The notes under the pieces are model-generated. The model was not told the origin of the DNA, made no database searches, and saw only the letters and a list, made by a program, of their open reading frames with translations. Source: JAAYYY01 sp964579295 (GTDB taxonomy: Bacteria; Chloroflexota; Anaerolineae; Promineifilales; Promineifilaceae). From it: 64,000 nucleotides of DNA. Below, one piece after another: positions 47,050 through 56,076 of the stretch; the first letter of the stretch is position 1; the number at the start of each line of letters is the position of its first letter. Location: positions 1 through 64,000 of the forward strand of contig CAZOGK010000001.1 of NCBI GenBank assembly GCA_964579295.1, written 5' to 3'. Made by a program: the position numbers and the translations under genes.

Positions 47050-47632
47050 GCTTGGAGGGGCGCTGTAAGGGGGCGAGTGTTGCGGCCTGCCGCTCTTCGG
47101 CCGCCGGCCGGGCGGCGCGGCGGGCCTGCAGCGCCGCGTGCTCCTCGCGCAGCATAATCAGGCCGAGAAGCGCCACGCCGCAGACGATGCACAGGTCGGC
47201 CACATTGAAGACGGGCCAGGGACCAAAGTCAAGGAAGTCGGTGACGTGACCGATACGCAGCCGATCGACGAGATTGCCCAGGGCCCCGCCCATCTGCAAC
47301 CCTAGGGCGACGCGCAGCAAGCGATGGCCGGCGGGCAGGCGGTAGTTATAAAAGAGGATAAAGAGGCTAACGAGAGCGGCGACCACGCCAAAGAGCAGGC
47401 TGCCGCTGGGAAAGAGGCCGAAAGCGGCGCCGGTGTTGCTGATGTGGGTGATGCGGAACAGATGATCGTAGTCCGGCAGCGGCGCCCAGGAATGGTGCAG
47501 CGGAAGCCGCTGCTCGACAACCAGTTTCGTTACCTGGTCGGCCATAATCGCCGCCGCCGCGAACAGGAGCGGCAGCGCTTGCTCGGTTAATGTCGCCGGC
47601 GGCGACAGTACGCTCAGATCATCTTCCTGCAC
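47033..47632 (-). CDS. lspA: Lipoprotein signal peptidase
   Basis: A 199-residue aspartyl membrane protease with four helices. Conserved blocks are DQVTKL near 33, NTGAAFGLF near 67, GGALGNLVDRLRIGHVTDFLDF (about 114-135, first catalytic Asp in VDR) and FNVADLCIV (about 142-150, second Asp). It has longer cytoplasmic tails at both ends than the ~160-residue norm. It processes prolipoproteins such as the one encoded at 177-1781. Confidence 0.95.
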   Translation of the reverse strand: MQEDDLSVLSPPATLTEQALPLLFAAAAIMADQVTKLVVEQRLPLHHSWAPLPDYDHLFRITHISNTGAAFGLFPSGSLLFGVVAALVSLFILFYNYRLPAGHRLLRVALGLQMGGALGNLVDRLRIGHVTDFLDFGPWPVFNVADLCIVCGVALLGLIMLREEHAALQARRAARPAAEERQAATLAPLQRPSKHEPTT

Positions 47633-47738
47633 GGCGTCTCCTCATTCTTGTATCCGGCCGCGGCGCCATTGTACCAATCGGCCGGGCCGCTCACCAGAGC
47701 GCGCGCTGCTTGTCTACCTGTTGCTCAGGATAGTCCCG

Positions 47739-48407
47739 TTAGCTCGTCGCCGCCTTTGTGCTGTCGGCAATTACCACCACTACCTCGCTGCGCGCCAGCT
47801 CGACGGAGACGATGGTTAGCTGAAATCCATGCGCCTGTAGGTGCGCCAGCCAGGCCGGCGGCAGAGGCTGAGTAGGCGGCGGGTCGGCCCGCTGGCCGGT
47901 GATTAGATAGAGCCAGTTGACGAAACGAACCAGGGGGGAGCGTCCGCGCAGGGTTGCCTGGGGCACGATGAGCAGGCGGCCGCCCGGTCGCAGCGCGCGG
48001 CGCAGACTTTGCAGCGTCGCTGCGGCCAGGATAAAGGGCGTGGGAAAAGTGGAAATGATGGTATCGAAGCTATTGCTGGCAAAGGGCAGCGCCTCGCCGC
48101 GCCCGCGCACCAGGGGAACGGCCAGCCCGGCGCGCCGCAGCCGTCGCTGCGCCAGACGGCCCATCTGCGGCGACAGATCCAGACCCGTCACCTCGTACCC
48201 GGCAAGCGCCAGCTCAGGCAGCAGATGGCCGGGCCCGTGGGCCAGCTCCAGGATGCACCGGCCCTGCAGATGGGGCAGCGCTGAGCGCTGCCAGGCCCGC
48301 CACTGGCCGAGCGAGACGAACCAGCTAACCAGATCGTAGCTCCAGGCCATCTGCCGGTAGAGGAGCTGAAAGCCAGAGCGGACCAGCCGCCGCCACAGGG
48401 CACGCAT
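47739..48407 (-). CDS. Class I SAM-dependent methyltransferase
   Basis: A 222-residue methyltransferase with the Rossmann motifs: ILELAHGPGHLLPELA (about 53-68, motif I), GLDLSPQMGRLA (about 75-86), EALPFASNSFDTIISTFPTPFI (about 108-130), and LRRALRPGGRLLIVPQ (motif after 135). It resembles UbiE/phospholipid-type enzymes, but the substrate is unknown. The N-terminal ~45 residues are hydrophobic and Arg-rich. It is divergent from the P-loop kinase gene. Confidence 0.85.
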   Translation of the reverse strand: MRALWRRLVRSGFQLLYRQMAWSYDLVSWFVSLGQWRAWQRSALPHLQGRCILELAHGPGHLLPELALAGYEVTGLDLSPQMGRLAQRRLRRAGLAVPLVRGRGEALPFASNSFDTIISTFPTPFILAAATLQSLRRALRPGGRLLIVPQATLRGRSPLVRFVNWLYLITGQRADPPPTQPLPPAWLAHLQAHGFQLTIVSVELARSEVVVVIADSTKAATS

Positions 48408-48508
48408 GGCCTCACGTTAACACGCTCCGCCTGGACGGGCAAGAACGGCGCTGGAGAGTGTTCGGGAAATACAGTATCATAAGGCCAAACCAGAACGGGA
48501 GATTGTTA

Positions 48509-49159
48509 TTGGAGCTGCAAGAGGTATTGCGTTTTATCGGGGTAACCGGGCTGCCGGGTTCGGGAAAAGGAGCCTTCATCGAGCTGCTGCGGCCTATGCT
48601 GGCCGCTCGCGGTGTGGACACGCGTTATTACAGCCTGTCAGACGAGCTGCGCGAGGAGGCGAAACGGCGAAGTCAGCCTATCACGCGCCCGGTGCTGCGC
48701 GCCATCGCCAACGAGCTGCGGCTGGAGCATGGCGGCGGCGTGCTGTCGCTGCTCGTGGTCAACAAGATGCGTCACGAGCTAAGCGAGCTGCCGGCCGGCC
48801 AGCCCGTCGTCGTCATTGTCGATGCCATCCGCAACCCGGAAGAGGTGGCCTTCTTGCAACGGACGCTGGCGCCGCGCTTTGACCTGGTTGCCGTCGAGGC
48901 GCCGCTGGAAACGCTGGTCAATCGCATTGCCGCGCGCGCTCGTTACGACGAGCCGGATGAGTTCGTGCGCCAGAAAGAGGCGGCGCGCCGTATGATCCTG
49001 GGCGAGTCGGGGCAGGACGAGCCGGCGCATGGGCACAACATCAAGCGCTGTATGGCGATGGCCGACTGGAGGCTGGATAACTCCACCTCGCTGGAGGTTT
49101 TGTCGGCGGCCACCGAGGCTTATATCGCGGCGCGTATCCCGTTACCCGAAAGCCACTAG
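48509..49159 (+). CDS. P-loop nucleotide kinase-like protein (UPF0200-like)
   Basis: A 216-residue protein with a Walker A GLPGSGKGAFI near 13-23 and the lid/substrate region of dephospho-CoA-kinase/adenylate-kinase-type folds (VVVIVDAIRNPEEV near 110; ARARYDEPDEFVRQKEAARR near 145-165). It most resembles the archaeal UPF0200-type ATP-binding proteins, whose substrate is unknown. The start is a TTG at 48509-48511 with GGGAG about eight bases before; an upstream GTG at 48458 is possible. It lies just upstream of pfkA. Confidence 0.7.
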   Translation: MELQEVLRFIGVTGLPGSGKGAFIELLRPMLAARGVDTRYYSLSDELREEAKRRSQPITRPVLRAIANELRLEHGGGVLSLLVVNKMRHELSELPAGQPVVVIVDAIRNPEEVAFLQRTLAPRFDLVAVEAPLETLVNRIAARARYDEPDEFVRQKEAARRMILGESGQDEPAHGHNIKRCMAMADWRLDNSTSLEVLSAATEAYIAARIPLPESH

Positions 49160-49174
49160 CGGATGGGAGGAAGC

Positions 49175-50272
49175 ATGACACGACGAATCTCCATTGGCAC
49201 CGGCGGCGGCGATGCGCCGGGACTGAATGCCGTCATCCGGGCCGTGACCCTGGCGGCCCTGGAGAGGGGCTGGGAATGTCTGGGCATCCGCGACGGCTAC
49301 AATGGCCTGCTGACGCCGGAGAAATATGGCGGCGCCGGCGTCATCCCCCTGGACCGCGCCGCGGTGCGCGGCATCACCCATCTCGGCGGCACCATTCTGG
49401 GCACAACCAACCGTGGCGATCCCCTGAGTTATCCGGTGACGGGGCCGGATGGCGAGGTGCGGCAAGTAGATCGCACCGAGGAGCTGCTGGCCGCCTTCGC
49501 GCGGCATGGGATCGATACCCATATCGCCGTCGGCGGCGATGGCTCGATGGCGATTGCCCACCGGTTGCACCAGAAGGGCCTGCGCGTCGTCGGCGTGCCC
49601 AAGACGATTGACAACGACCTGGCCGGCACCGTCGTCACCTTTGGCTTTAACACCGCCGCCAGCTTTGCCACTCAGGCGGTGGACCGGCTGCACTCCACGG
49701 CCGAGGCCCATGGGCGCATAATGGTCGTCGAGGTCATGGGCCGCTATGCCGGCTGGATCGCGCTCTACGCAGGCGTCGCCGGCACGGCCGACGTCATCCT
49801 TATCCCCGAAATACCCTATGACATCGAAAAGGTGGCGGCGAAAGTCAACCAGCGCAATGAGCGCGGCTACGGCTTTTCCATTGTCGTCGTCGCCGAAGGA
49901 GCCAAGCCCATCGGCGGCGAGCTGACTGTCATAGCCCGCGAGGTGGGCCGCGCCGAACGGCTGGGGGGCGTGGGCAGCAAGGTGGCGGCCGCGCTGGAGG
50001 AAATTACCAATCAGGAGGCGCGGGTCATCGTCCTCGGCCACCTGCAGCGGGGCGGCAGCCCGACGACCTACGATCGGCTGCTGGCCCTGCGCTTTGGCGC
50101 CGCCGCCGTGCGCGCCATCGAGGATGGCAAGAGCGGCGTCATGGTCGCGCTCGATCCGCCGCAGGTGCTGCACGTGCCGCTGGCGGAAGCCACCGAGCGC
50201 ATCCGTACTGTGCCGCTGGACAGCGACATCCTGCTCTCGGCCCGCGATCTGGGGATCAGCTTTGGCGAGTAA
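49175..50272 (+). CDS. pfkA: 6-phosphofructokinase, PfkA family
   Basis: A 365-residue phosphofructokinase. GTGGGDAPGLNAVIRA (about 8-23) binds the donor. VGGDGS is at 119-124 and PKTIDNDLAGT at 142-152 with the catalytic Asp. VEVMGRYAGWIALYAG near 190 and GHLQRGGSPTTYDR near 290 are typical. In the usual comparison, the Gly of GGDGS is ATP-type while the Lys of PKTIDND is the residue found in PPi-type enzymes, so the phosphoryl donor is uncertain. The ATG at 49175 has a strong GGGAGG site. Confidence 0.92.
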   Translation: MTRRISIGTGGGDAPGLNAVIRAVTLAALERGWECLGIRDGYNGLLTPEKYGGAGVIPLDRAAVRGITHLGGTILGTTNRGDPLSYPVTGPDGEVRQVDRTEELLAAFARHGIDTHIAVGGDGSMAIAHRLHQKGLRVVGVPKTIDNDLAGTVVTFGFNTAASFATQAVDRLHSTAEAHGRIMVVEVMGRYAGWIALYAGVAGTADVILIPEIPYDIEKVAAKVNQRNERGYGFSIVVVAEGAKPIGGELTVIAREVGRAERLGGVGSKVAAALEEITNQEARVIVLGHLQRGGSPTTYDRLLALRFGAAAVRAIEDGKSGVMVALDPPQVLHVPLAEATERIRTVPLDSDILLSARDLGISFGE

Positions 50273-50287
50273 GGCTGCCTACTGGCC

Positions 50288-52201
50288 TCACTTGTCGCTG
50301 TAAGCGGGCTGCTCGCCGGCTGCCTCGTCTCCGGCAGCCCACTGCATGGTATAGAGCTTGTAATAGCGCCCGCCGCGCGCCAATAGCTCCTCGTGGCTGC
50401 CCTGCTCCACAATGCTGCCCTCATCCATCACCACGATCTGATCGGCGTTGACAATGGTGCTGAGACGGTGGGCGATGACAAAGGTGGTGCGCCCTTCCAT
50501 CAGACGCGCCATTCCCTCTTCAATCAGCTTTTCCGTCGCCGTATCCACGCTGCTCGTCGCTTCGTCCAGTATCAGGATGCGCGGGTCGGCCAGCAGCGCG
50601 CGGGCAAAGCTGACCATCTGCCGCTGCCCCACGCTGAGGTTGACGCCGTTTTCGCCGACCTGCGTGGCGTAACCGTGCGGCGCGCGCATGATGAAGTCGT
50701 GCGCGCCCACGGCCCGCGCCGCCGCTTCGATCTCCTCATCGCTTGCCTCCAGGCGCCCGTAGCGAATGTTGTCGGCTATCGTGCCCGAGAAGAGAAAAGT
50801 GTCCTGGAGGACGATGCCCAATTGCCGGCGCAGGCTGGCGCGCGTCACCTGGTGGATGTCGTGCCCGTCAATGCGCAGCGCACCGCCGTCGATCTCATAG
50901 AAGCGCCCCAGCAGGCGGATGATGGTGCTCTTGCCGGCTCCCGTCTCGCCGACGAGGGCGATGCGCTCTCCCGGCTCGACGCGCAGGTTAATGTCGTGCA
51001 GCACCGGCGCCCCCTCATGGTAGCCGAAGTCGACATGGTCGAACTCAACGCGCCCGGAGATGGCCGGCAGCTCGTAGGCATCCGGCGCGTCATGCAGGTC
51101 CGGCTGGTTGTCGAGCAGGGTAAAGATGCGCTCGCTAGCGGCCATCGTCGCCTGGAAGGTGTTGTAGCGCTGCGCCAACTCGCGAATTGGCTCAAAGAAG
51201 CGCTCGACGTAAAGCACGAAGGCGACCAGTGTACCGGCCGTCAGCGTCTCGCCCAGGACCAGGTAACCGCCGACGCCGACGACCAGCGCCGTTGCCAGCG
51301 AACCCATGAAATCGACGCCTGGGAAGAAGATGGCCGAGAGCCGCGTCGCCTCGACGTTGGCGTCGAAATAAGAGGCGTTCAGATCCCCGAAGTGCGCCAG
51401 GTTGCGCGCTTCACGGGTAAAGCTCTTGGTGACGCGAATGCCGGTAATCGATTCGTTCAGGTAGCCGTTGATCAGCGATAGCCGCTGCCGGGTGGCCCGG
51501 TAGGCCTCACGGACCCGGCTGCGCCAGTAGTTGGTCAGCACGATCATCAGGGGCAGCACGATGAAAGTGACCAGCGCCAGCCGCCAGTTGAGCACCAGCA
51601 TGGCGATGATGATGCCGATCAGGGTAAAGCCGGCCCGCGTGAGCCCGGTGAGCGACCAGGAGATGAAATCCTGGAGGACGCCCACGTCGCTGATCAACCG
51701 GCTCATGAGACGGCCGACGCTGTAGTTATTATAGAAGTTGAGCGACAGCGTATGTAAGTGGCGGAACAGCTCGCTGCGCACGTCGGCGACGATGCGCGTG
51801 CCGACAAAGGCCATAATGGCGATGCGGCCGCGGTTGGAAATCCACTCGCCGATAGCAGCCACAATCAGCACAGCCGTCCAGAAGCGCAGCGTGCGGAGCT
51901 GGCCGGTACGGATGCCCTCGTCCACTGCCTGGCCGAACAGCCAGGGAATGGAGACGCTGAGCAGCGCGCTGACCGCCATCAGCGCCAGCGCCAGAATAAG
52001 CTGGCGGATGTAGGGCATATTGTAGTCCAGGAGGCGACGCACCAGCCTGCCATCGTAGGCTTTGCCCAGCAGCTCGTCTTCGTCGGGCAGGAGGTCGTGA
52101 ACCTTTTGTTCGCGCGCGCGCCGTTCCTGCTCTTCCAGGCTGAGTGCCAGATCGAGGTCGGGCTCGCGGCGCCGGTCGCGGTTGCCGTTATCTCGTGTCA
52201 T
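50288..52201 (-). CDS. Heterodimeric ABC exporter subunit (canonical Walker B, altered signature)
   Basis: A 637-residue exporter half: charged N-terminal tail (about 1-55), six membrane helices (about 60-370), then the NBD. Walker A GETGAGKS is near 420, the signature reads LSVGQRQ instead of LSGGQ, Walker B ILILDEATS keeps the catalytic Glu, and the H-loop IAHRLST is intact. Its start overlaps the stop of the preceding partner (ATGA at 52198-52201). The altered signature should face the degenerate Walker site of the partner, as in TM287/288- and BmrCD-type heterodimers. The substrate is unknown. Confidence 0.9.
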   Translation of the reverse strand: MTRDNGNRDRRREPDLDLALSLEEQERRAREQKVHDLLPDEDELLGKAYDGRLVRRLLDYNMPYIRQLILALALMAVSALLSVSIPWLFGQAVDEGIRTGQLRTLRFWTAVLIVAAIGEWISNRGRIAIMAFVGTRIVADVRSELFRHLHTLSLNFYNNYSVGRLMSRLISDVGVLQDFISWSLTGLTRAGFTLIGIIIAMLVLNWRLALVTFIVLPLMIVLTNYWRSRVREAYRATRQRLSLINGYLNESITGIRVTKSFTREARNLAHFGDLNASYFDANVEATRLSAIFFPGVDFMGSLATALVVGVGGYLVLGETLTAGTLVAFVLYVERFFEPIRELAQRYNTFQATMAASERIFTLLDNQPDLHDAPDAYELPAISGRVEFDHVDFGYHEGAPVLHDINLRVEPGERIALVGETGAGKSTIIRLLGRFYEIDGGALRIDGHDIHQVTRASLRRQLGIVLQDTFLFSGTIADNIRYGRLEASDEEIEAAARAVGAHDFIMRAPHGYATQVGENGVNLSVGQRQMVSFARALLADPRILILDEATSSVDTATEKLIEEGMARLMEGRTTFVIAHRLSTIVNADQIVVMDEGSIVEQGSHEELLARGGRYYKLYTMQWAAGDEAAGEQPAYSDK

Positions 52202-53982
52202 GCTCCGTCCTCGCTCTGCTCCAGCCCCTGCTGCAGGGCCATAAACGCTTCCTGATCTTTGAGTTGCAGGTCGTATATCTCTTTATACAGTCCACCCTGG
52301 GCTAGCAGCTCGTCGTGCGTGCCGCGCTGGACAATCTGGCCGCCGTCCAGGACCAGGATCTGGTCGGCGTTCTTGAGCGTGACGAGACGCTGGGCGACGA
52401 CAAACGTCGTCCGTCCTTTCATCAGCTCCGCCAGCGCCTGCTGGATGAGATGCTCCGTCTCCGTATCGACGTTGCTCAGCGAGTCGTCGAGGATGAGGAT
52501 AGGCGGATCGGTGAGCAGGGCGCGGGCAATGGCTACCCGCTGCTTCTGCCCACCGCTAAGCGTCACGCCGCGCTCGCCGACGTGCGTCTCGTAGCCGTCG
52601 GGAAAACTGACGATAAAGTCGTGCGCGCGCGCTGCCCGCGCCGCGCGCTCAATCTCTTCCTGGCTGGCCTCAGGCCGGCCATAGGCAATGTTGCCGGCAA
52701 TCGTTTCGCTGAAGAGAAAGCTGTCCTGCAGGACCATGCTGATCGCGCCGCGCAGGCTCGCCTGGGTCACATCACGGATATCGTGACCATCGACGAGAAT
52801 CCGTCCCTCGGTCACATCATAGAAGCGCGGAATGAGGTTGATGATCGTCGACTTGCCAGAGCCGGTAGGGCCGATGAGGGCCACGGTTTGCCCGGGAGTG
52901 ACCTGAAAGCTGACGCCGCTGAGCACCGCCGGTCCGCCCTGATAGCGGAAGCCCACGTCTTCAAAGCGGACTTCACCCTTGACCTCCTCCAGCACGACGG
53001 CGTTTGGACGGTCGGAGATTTCATTGGGCATGTCGATGATTTCAAAGGCGCGGCTGGCGCTGCCGGCGGCGCTGGCCGCCAGGTTGACCAGAAAGCCCAA
53101 ACGCTGCACCGGCCCGTTGAGCATACTGACGTAGAAGATCATGGCGGAGAGCGAGCCGACGGTGATCTCGCCGGCAAGCGCGCGGGGACCGCCAAACCAG
53201 AGCAGCAAGACAATGCTGACCGACAGCAGAAAAGTGAAGAAAGGCCAGTTGTTGGCCCAGACCTGAATCAGCCCATAGCGCAGCCCAAACCAGGCCTCGT
53301 TCTCGCGGTCGAACTTCTCCAGCTCGTGCGGCTCGCGGGCGAACGCCTTTACCACGCGGATGCCAGTCAGGCTCTCCTGCATGGCCGACGCCAGCTCGCC
53401 CATCTGGTCCTGAATCCGCTTGAACAGTGGACGCACCGTGTTGCCAAAGCGCAGCGTCGCCGCGATGAGAACGGGCATCGGCAGCAGGCCAATCAGGCCC
53501 AGGCGGAAATCCTCCAGCAGCATGGCGGCGATAACACCGCCCAGCAGCAGCACCGTCGCCAGTAGATCCATCATGCCGATGCCGACAAAGCGCTCGGTTT
53601 CGGTGATGTCGCTGGTGACGCGGCTCATGATGTCGCCGGTCTGGGTGCGATCATGAAAGGCGAAGGGCAGCTCCTGGATACGGCTGTAGAACTCGTTGCG
53701 GATGTCAAAGGCGAAACGATGCGTCAGCCATTCGCCATAATAGCGCTGGGCGAAGCCGGCGATGCCGCGCACGAAGGCGACGCCCAGGATAATGCCGCCC
53801 GCGATGAATAACGCCGAAGCCTCTCGCCGTGCCAGCCCCGTATCGATCGCATTTTTGATGATCTGCGGGACGAACAGGTTGAGAAGCGTCACGGCCAGCA
53901 CGGCAACATAGCCGACGACTGCCTGCTTCCAGTAAGGGCGTAGATAGCGCAACAGCCGGACATAAAGGGCCAGCCTTCCCAC
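52198..53982 (-). CDS. Heterodimeric ABC exporter subunit (degenerate Walker B and H-loop)
   Basis: A 594-residue exporter half with six membrane helices (about 15-320) and an NBD: Walker A GPTGSGKS near 380, signature LSGGQKQR near 480, Walker B ILILDDSLSN with Asp in place of the catalytic Glu, and H-loop VVAQRLV with Gln in place of His. This is the classical non-catalytic site of asymmetric exporters. The start is GTG at 53980-53982, five bases after AAGGAGG; a TTG at 53997 would place that ribosome site inside the gene. It is the first gene of the pair. Confidence 0.9.
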   Translation of the reverse strand: MGRLALYVRLLRYLRPYWKQAVVGYVAVLAVTLLNLFVPQIIKNAIDTGLARREASALFIAGGIILGVAFVRGIAGFAQRYYGEWLTHRFAFDIRNEFYSRIQELPFAFHDRTQTGDIMSRVTSDITETERFVGIGMMDLLATVLLLGGVIAAMLLEDFRLGLIGLLPMPVLIAATLRFGNTVRPLFKRIQDQMGELASAMQESLTGIRVVKAFAREPHELEKFDRENEAWFGLRYGLIQVWANNWPFFTFLLSVSIVLLLWFGGPRALAGEITVGSLSAMIFYVSMLNGPVQRLGFLVNLAASAAGSASRAFEIIDMPNEISDRPNAVVLEEVKGEVRFEDVGFRYQGGPAVLSGVSFQVTPGQTVALIGPTGSGKSTIINLIPRFYDVTEGRILVDGHDIRDVTQASLRGAISMVLQDSFLFSETIAGNIAYGRPEASQEEIERAARAARAHDFIVSFPDGYETHVGERGVTLSGGQKQRVAIARALLTDPPILILDDSLSNVDTETEHLIQQALAELMKGRTTFVVAQRLVTLKNADQILVLDGGQIVQRGTHDELLAQGGLYKEIYDLQLKDQEAFMALQQGLEQSEDGA

Positions 53983-54251
53983 GAATACCTCCTTCAAGGT
54001 GGACGAGCACGGCCTGGACGCGGGGGGGAAATTACCGAACCGTCCCGCAAGCTGCCGGCGCGCCAGATCAGCATGCCATATTAACCGTAAAATTACATTG
54101 GAGCGAGAAAGCTGAAGCTAGCCTCATGCAGATTGCTGGCAAAACATGTCGATTCCGATAAACTCAGCCTGGGGCGCCTCCGCAATAAGGCGGAGCTTTC
54201 CTGACAGGGAAAGATCCATCTCGACATCGTATCAGAAAGGAGTAAGGCAGC
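53983..54251. other. Divergent intergenic region
   Basis: About 270 bases between the exporter operon and the aldo/keto reductase gene. A short stem CTCCGC-AATAAG-GCGGAG lies at about 54178-54195. TTGCTG-18-GATAAA near 54133-54162 might serve the plus-strand gene. Nothing else is recognised. Confidence 0.4.
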
Positions 54252-55259
54252 ATGGAGATGAGATACCGCCGTCTGGGTAAATCAGGGCTTCAGGTCAGCG
54301 CCCTGTCCTACGGCTCCTGGGTAACCTTTAGCGCCCAGCTTGACGTGGACCGGGCCAAAGAAGCGATGATTACTGCCTATGATTATGGCGTCAACTTCTT
54401 CGACAACGCCGAGATCTACGCTCACGGCGAGTCGGAACGCATTATGGGCGAGGTGTTGCAGGAGACCGGCTGGCGCCGCGACAGCTACATTCTCTCCAGC
54501 AAGGTCTTCTGGGGCTCCATTCCCGATGCTCGGCCCACCCAGAAGGGATTGAGCCGCAAGCACGTTACCGAAGCCTGCCACCAGGCGCTGCGCCGCCTGC
54601 AGGTTGACTACCTGGATCTCTACTTCTGCCACCGCCCGGACCTGGAAACGCCGGTAGAAGAGACAGTGCGCGCCATGACCGACCTGATTCGCCAGGGCAA
54701 GGTACTCTACTGGGGCACATCGGAATGGCCGGCCCGCCAGCTTACCGAGGCCTATGAGATCGCCTATCGCTACCAGCTGGAGCCGCCGACGATGGAGCAG
54801 CCGGAGTACAATATGTTCCGCCGCGACCGGGTAGAAGTGGAGTACGAGCCGCTCTATCGGCAGTACGGGATGGGCACGACCATCTGGTCGCCGCTGGCTT
54901 CTGGCTTCCTCACCGGCAAGTATAACGAAGGCATTCCTGAAGAGTCGCGCGTTAATCTGGAGGGATATCAATGGCTGCGCCGGCGGCTGGAGAGCGAGCG
55001 GGGCCAGGATATGCTGGCGAAGGTGCGGCAGCTAACCGGGTTAGCCGAAGAGCTGGGCACCAACACGGCCCGGCTGGCTATCGCCTGGACACTGAAGAAT
55101 CCGCACGTGAGCACGGTCATTACCGGCGCCTCCCGCACTGAGCAGATTCACGACAATATGAAGGCGCTTGAAGTCGCCGATCTCCTGGACGACGGCGTCA
55201 TGGCGCGGATTGAAGAAATCCTGCAAAACAAGCCGCAGGGTCCAAAGTCATTCCTCTAA
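54252..55259 (+). CDS. Aldo/keto reductase, Kv-beta-like
   Basis: A 335-residue NADP(H)-dependent oxidoreductase: YRRLGKSGLQVSALSYGSW (5-23), the tetrad Asp and Tyr in FFDNAEIYAHGESE near 51-63, Lys in LSSKVFWG near 83, and His in FCHRPDLETP near 122. ASRTEQIHDNMKAL near 295 is typical of the potassium-channel-beta-like AKR6 subgroup. The physiological substrate is unknown. An AAGGAG site lies upstream; ATG 54258 is an alternative start. Confidence 0.9.
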   Translation: MEMRYRRLGKSGLQVSALSYGSWVTFSAQLDVDRAKEAMITAYDYGVNFFDNAEIYAHGESERIMGEVLQETGWRRDSYILSSKVFWGSIPDARPTQKGLSRKHVTEACHQALRRLQVDYLDLYFCHRPDLETPVEETVRAMTDLIRQGKVLYWGTSEWPARQLTEAYEIAYRYQLEPPTMEQPEYNMFRRDRVEVEYEPLYRQYGMGTTIWSPLASGFLTGKYNEGIPEESRVNLEGYQWLRRRLESERGQDMLAKVRQLTGLAEELGTNTARLAIAWTLKNPHVSTVITGASRTEQIHDNMKALEVADLLDDGVMARIEEILQNKPQGPKSFL

Positions 55260-55310
55260 ACGCCGTGGGTCCGATAAATATGCAGAGAAGCGAGCGTATC
55301 GCGCGAGACA

Positions 55311-56075
55311 GTGGCAGATAAGGCTAAGCAACTCCCCATAACCGGGCTGACAATGGGCGCCGTTCCCGCCAACGTGCTTGTCTGCGGCGATCCCGAGCGG
55401 GCCACGCGCATTGCGGCTTACCTGGACGAAGCCAGCCTGCTCAGCGAGCGGCGCGAGTATCGCGCTTACCGCGGCCTCTTCGCCGGCATGCCCGTTGCCG
55501 TCTGTTCGCACGGCGTGGGGGCGCCCGGCGCCGCGGTCGCCTTTGAGGAGCTGATTGCCGCCGGCGCCCGCCGCATTATCCGTACTGGCACCTGCGGCGG
55601 CCTGCAGCCGGAGCTGGCAAGCGGCGATCTGGTGGTGGCGACGGCCGCCGTGGATACGACCGGCTATGGCCGTCTGACGGTGCCAGACGGTTACCCCGCC
55701 GTGGCCGACGTGCGCCTGACAGCCGAACTGCTCGACGCCGCTGCCGCGGCCGGACGGCCTGTGCAGCGGGGCATTGTCCTGACCACCGACAACTTCTACC
55801 ACGGCGTGGACACGCCGCAGCTAACGCCCTACCCGATTCTGTCCGCCGCGGGCGTTATCGCCGTCGAGATGGAGTGCGCGGCGCTCTTTATCGTCGGCAG
55901 CCTGCGCCGGGTACAGACCGCCGCCATCCTGGCCGTCGACGGCAATGTACTGGAACGGCGCGAGAACATGGATACGTACGCGCCGCACCACGACGCCGTG
56001 AAGGCGGCTGTCGAGGCGGAAATCGCCATCGCCCTCGCAGCTCTGCGCAGCAACGCCGTAGGGGAACCAGGCTGA
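55311..56075 (+). CDS. Uridine phosphorylase-like nucleoside phosphorylase
   Basis: A 254-residue NP-I-family enzyme: CGDPERATRIA near 25-35 (phosphate-binding), VCSHGVGAPGAAVAFEEL near 63, IIRTGTCGGLQPELASGDLVV near 85-108, and VEMECAALFIVGSL near 185 with the ribose-binding Met-Glu. The family cleaves nucleosides to base and ribose-1-phosphate. Motif VEMECAALF suits uridine- or purine-type enzymes; uridine is the best guess. GTG start. The next gene begins after one base, so they are coupled. Confidence 0.85.
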   Translation: MADKAKQLPITGLTMGAVPANVLVCGDPERATRIAAYLDEASLLSERREYRAYRGLFAGMPVAVCSHGVGAPGAAVAFEELIAAGARRIIRTGTCGGLQPELASGDLVVATAAVDTTGYGRLTVPDGYPAVADVRLTAELLDAAAAAGRPVQRGIVLTTDNFYHGVDTPQLTPYPILSAAGVIAVEMECAALFIVGSLRRVQTAAILAVDGNVLERRENMDTYAPHHDAVKAAVEAEIAIALAALRSNAVGEPG

Positions 56076-56076
56076 A

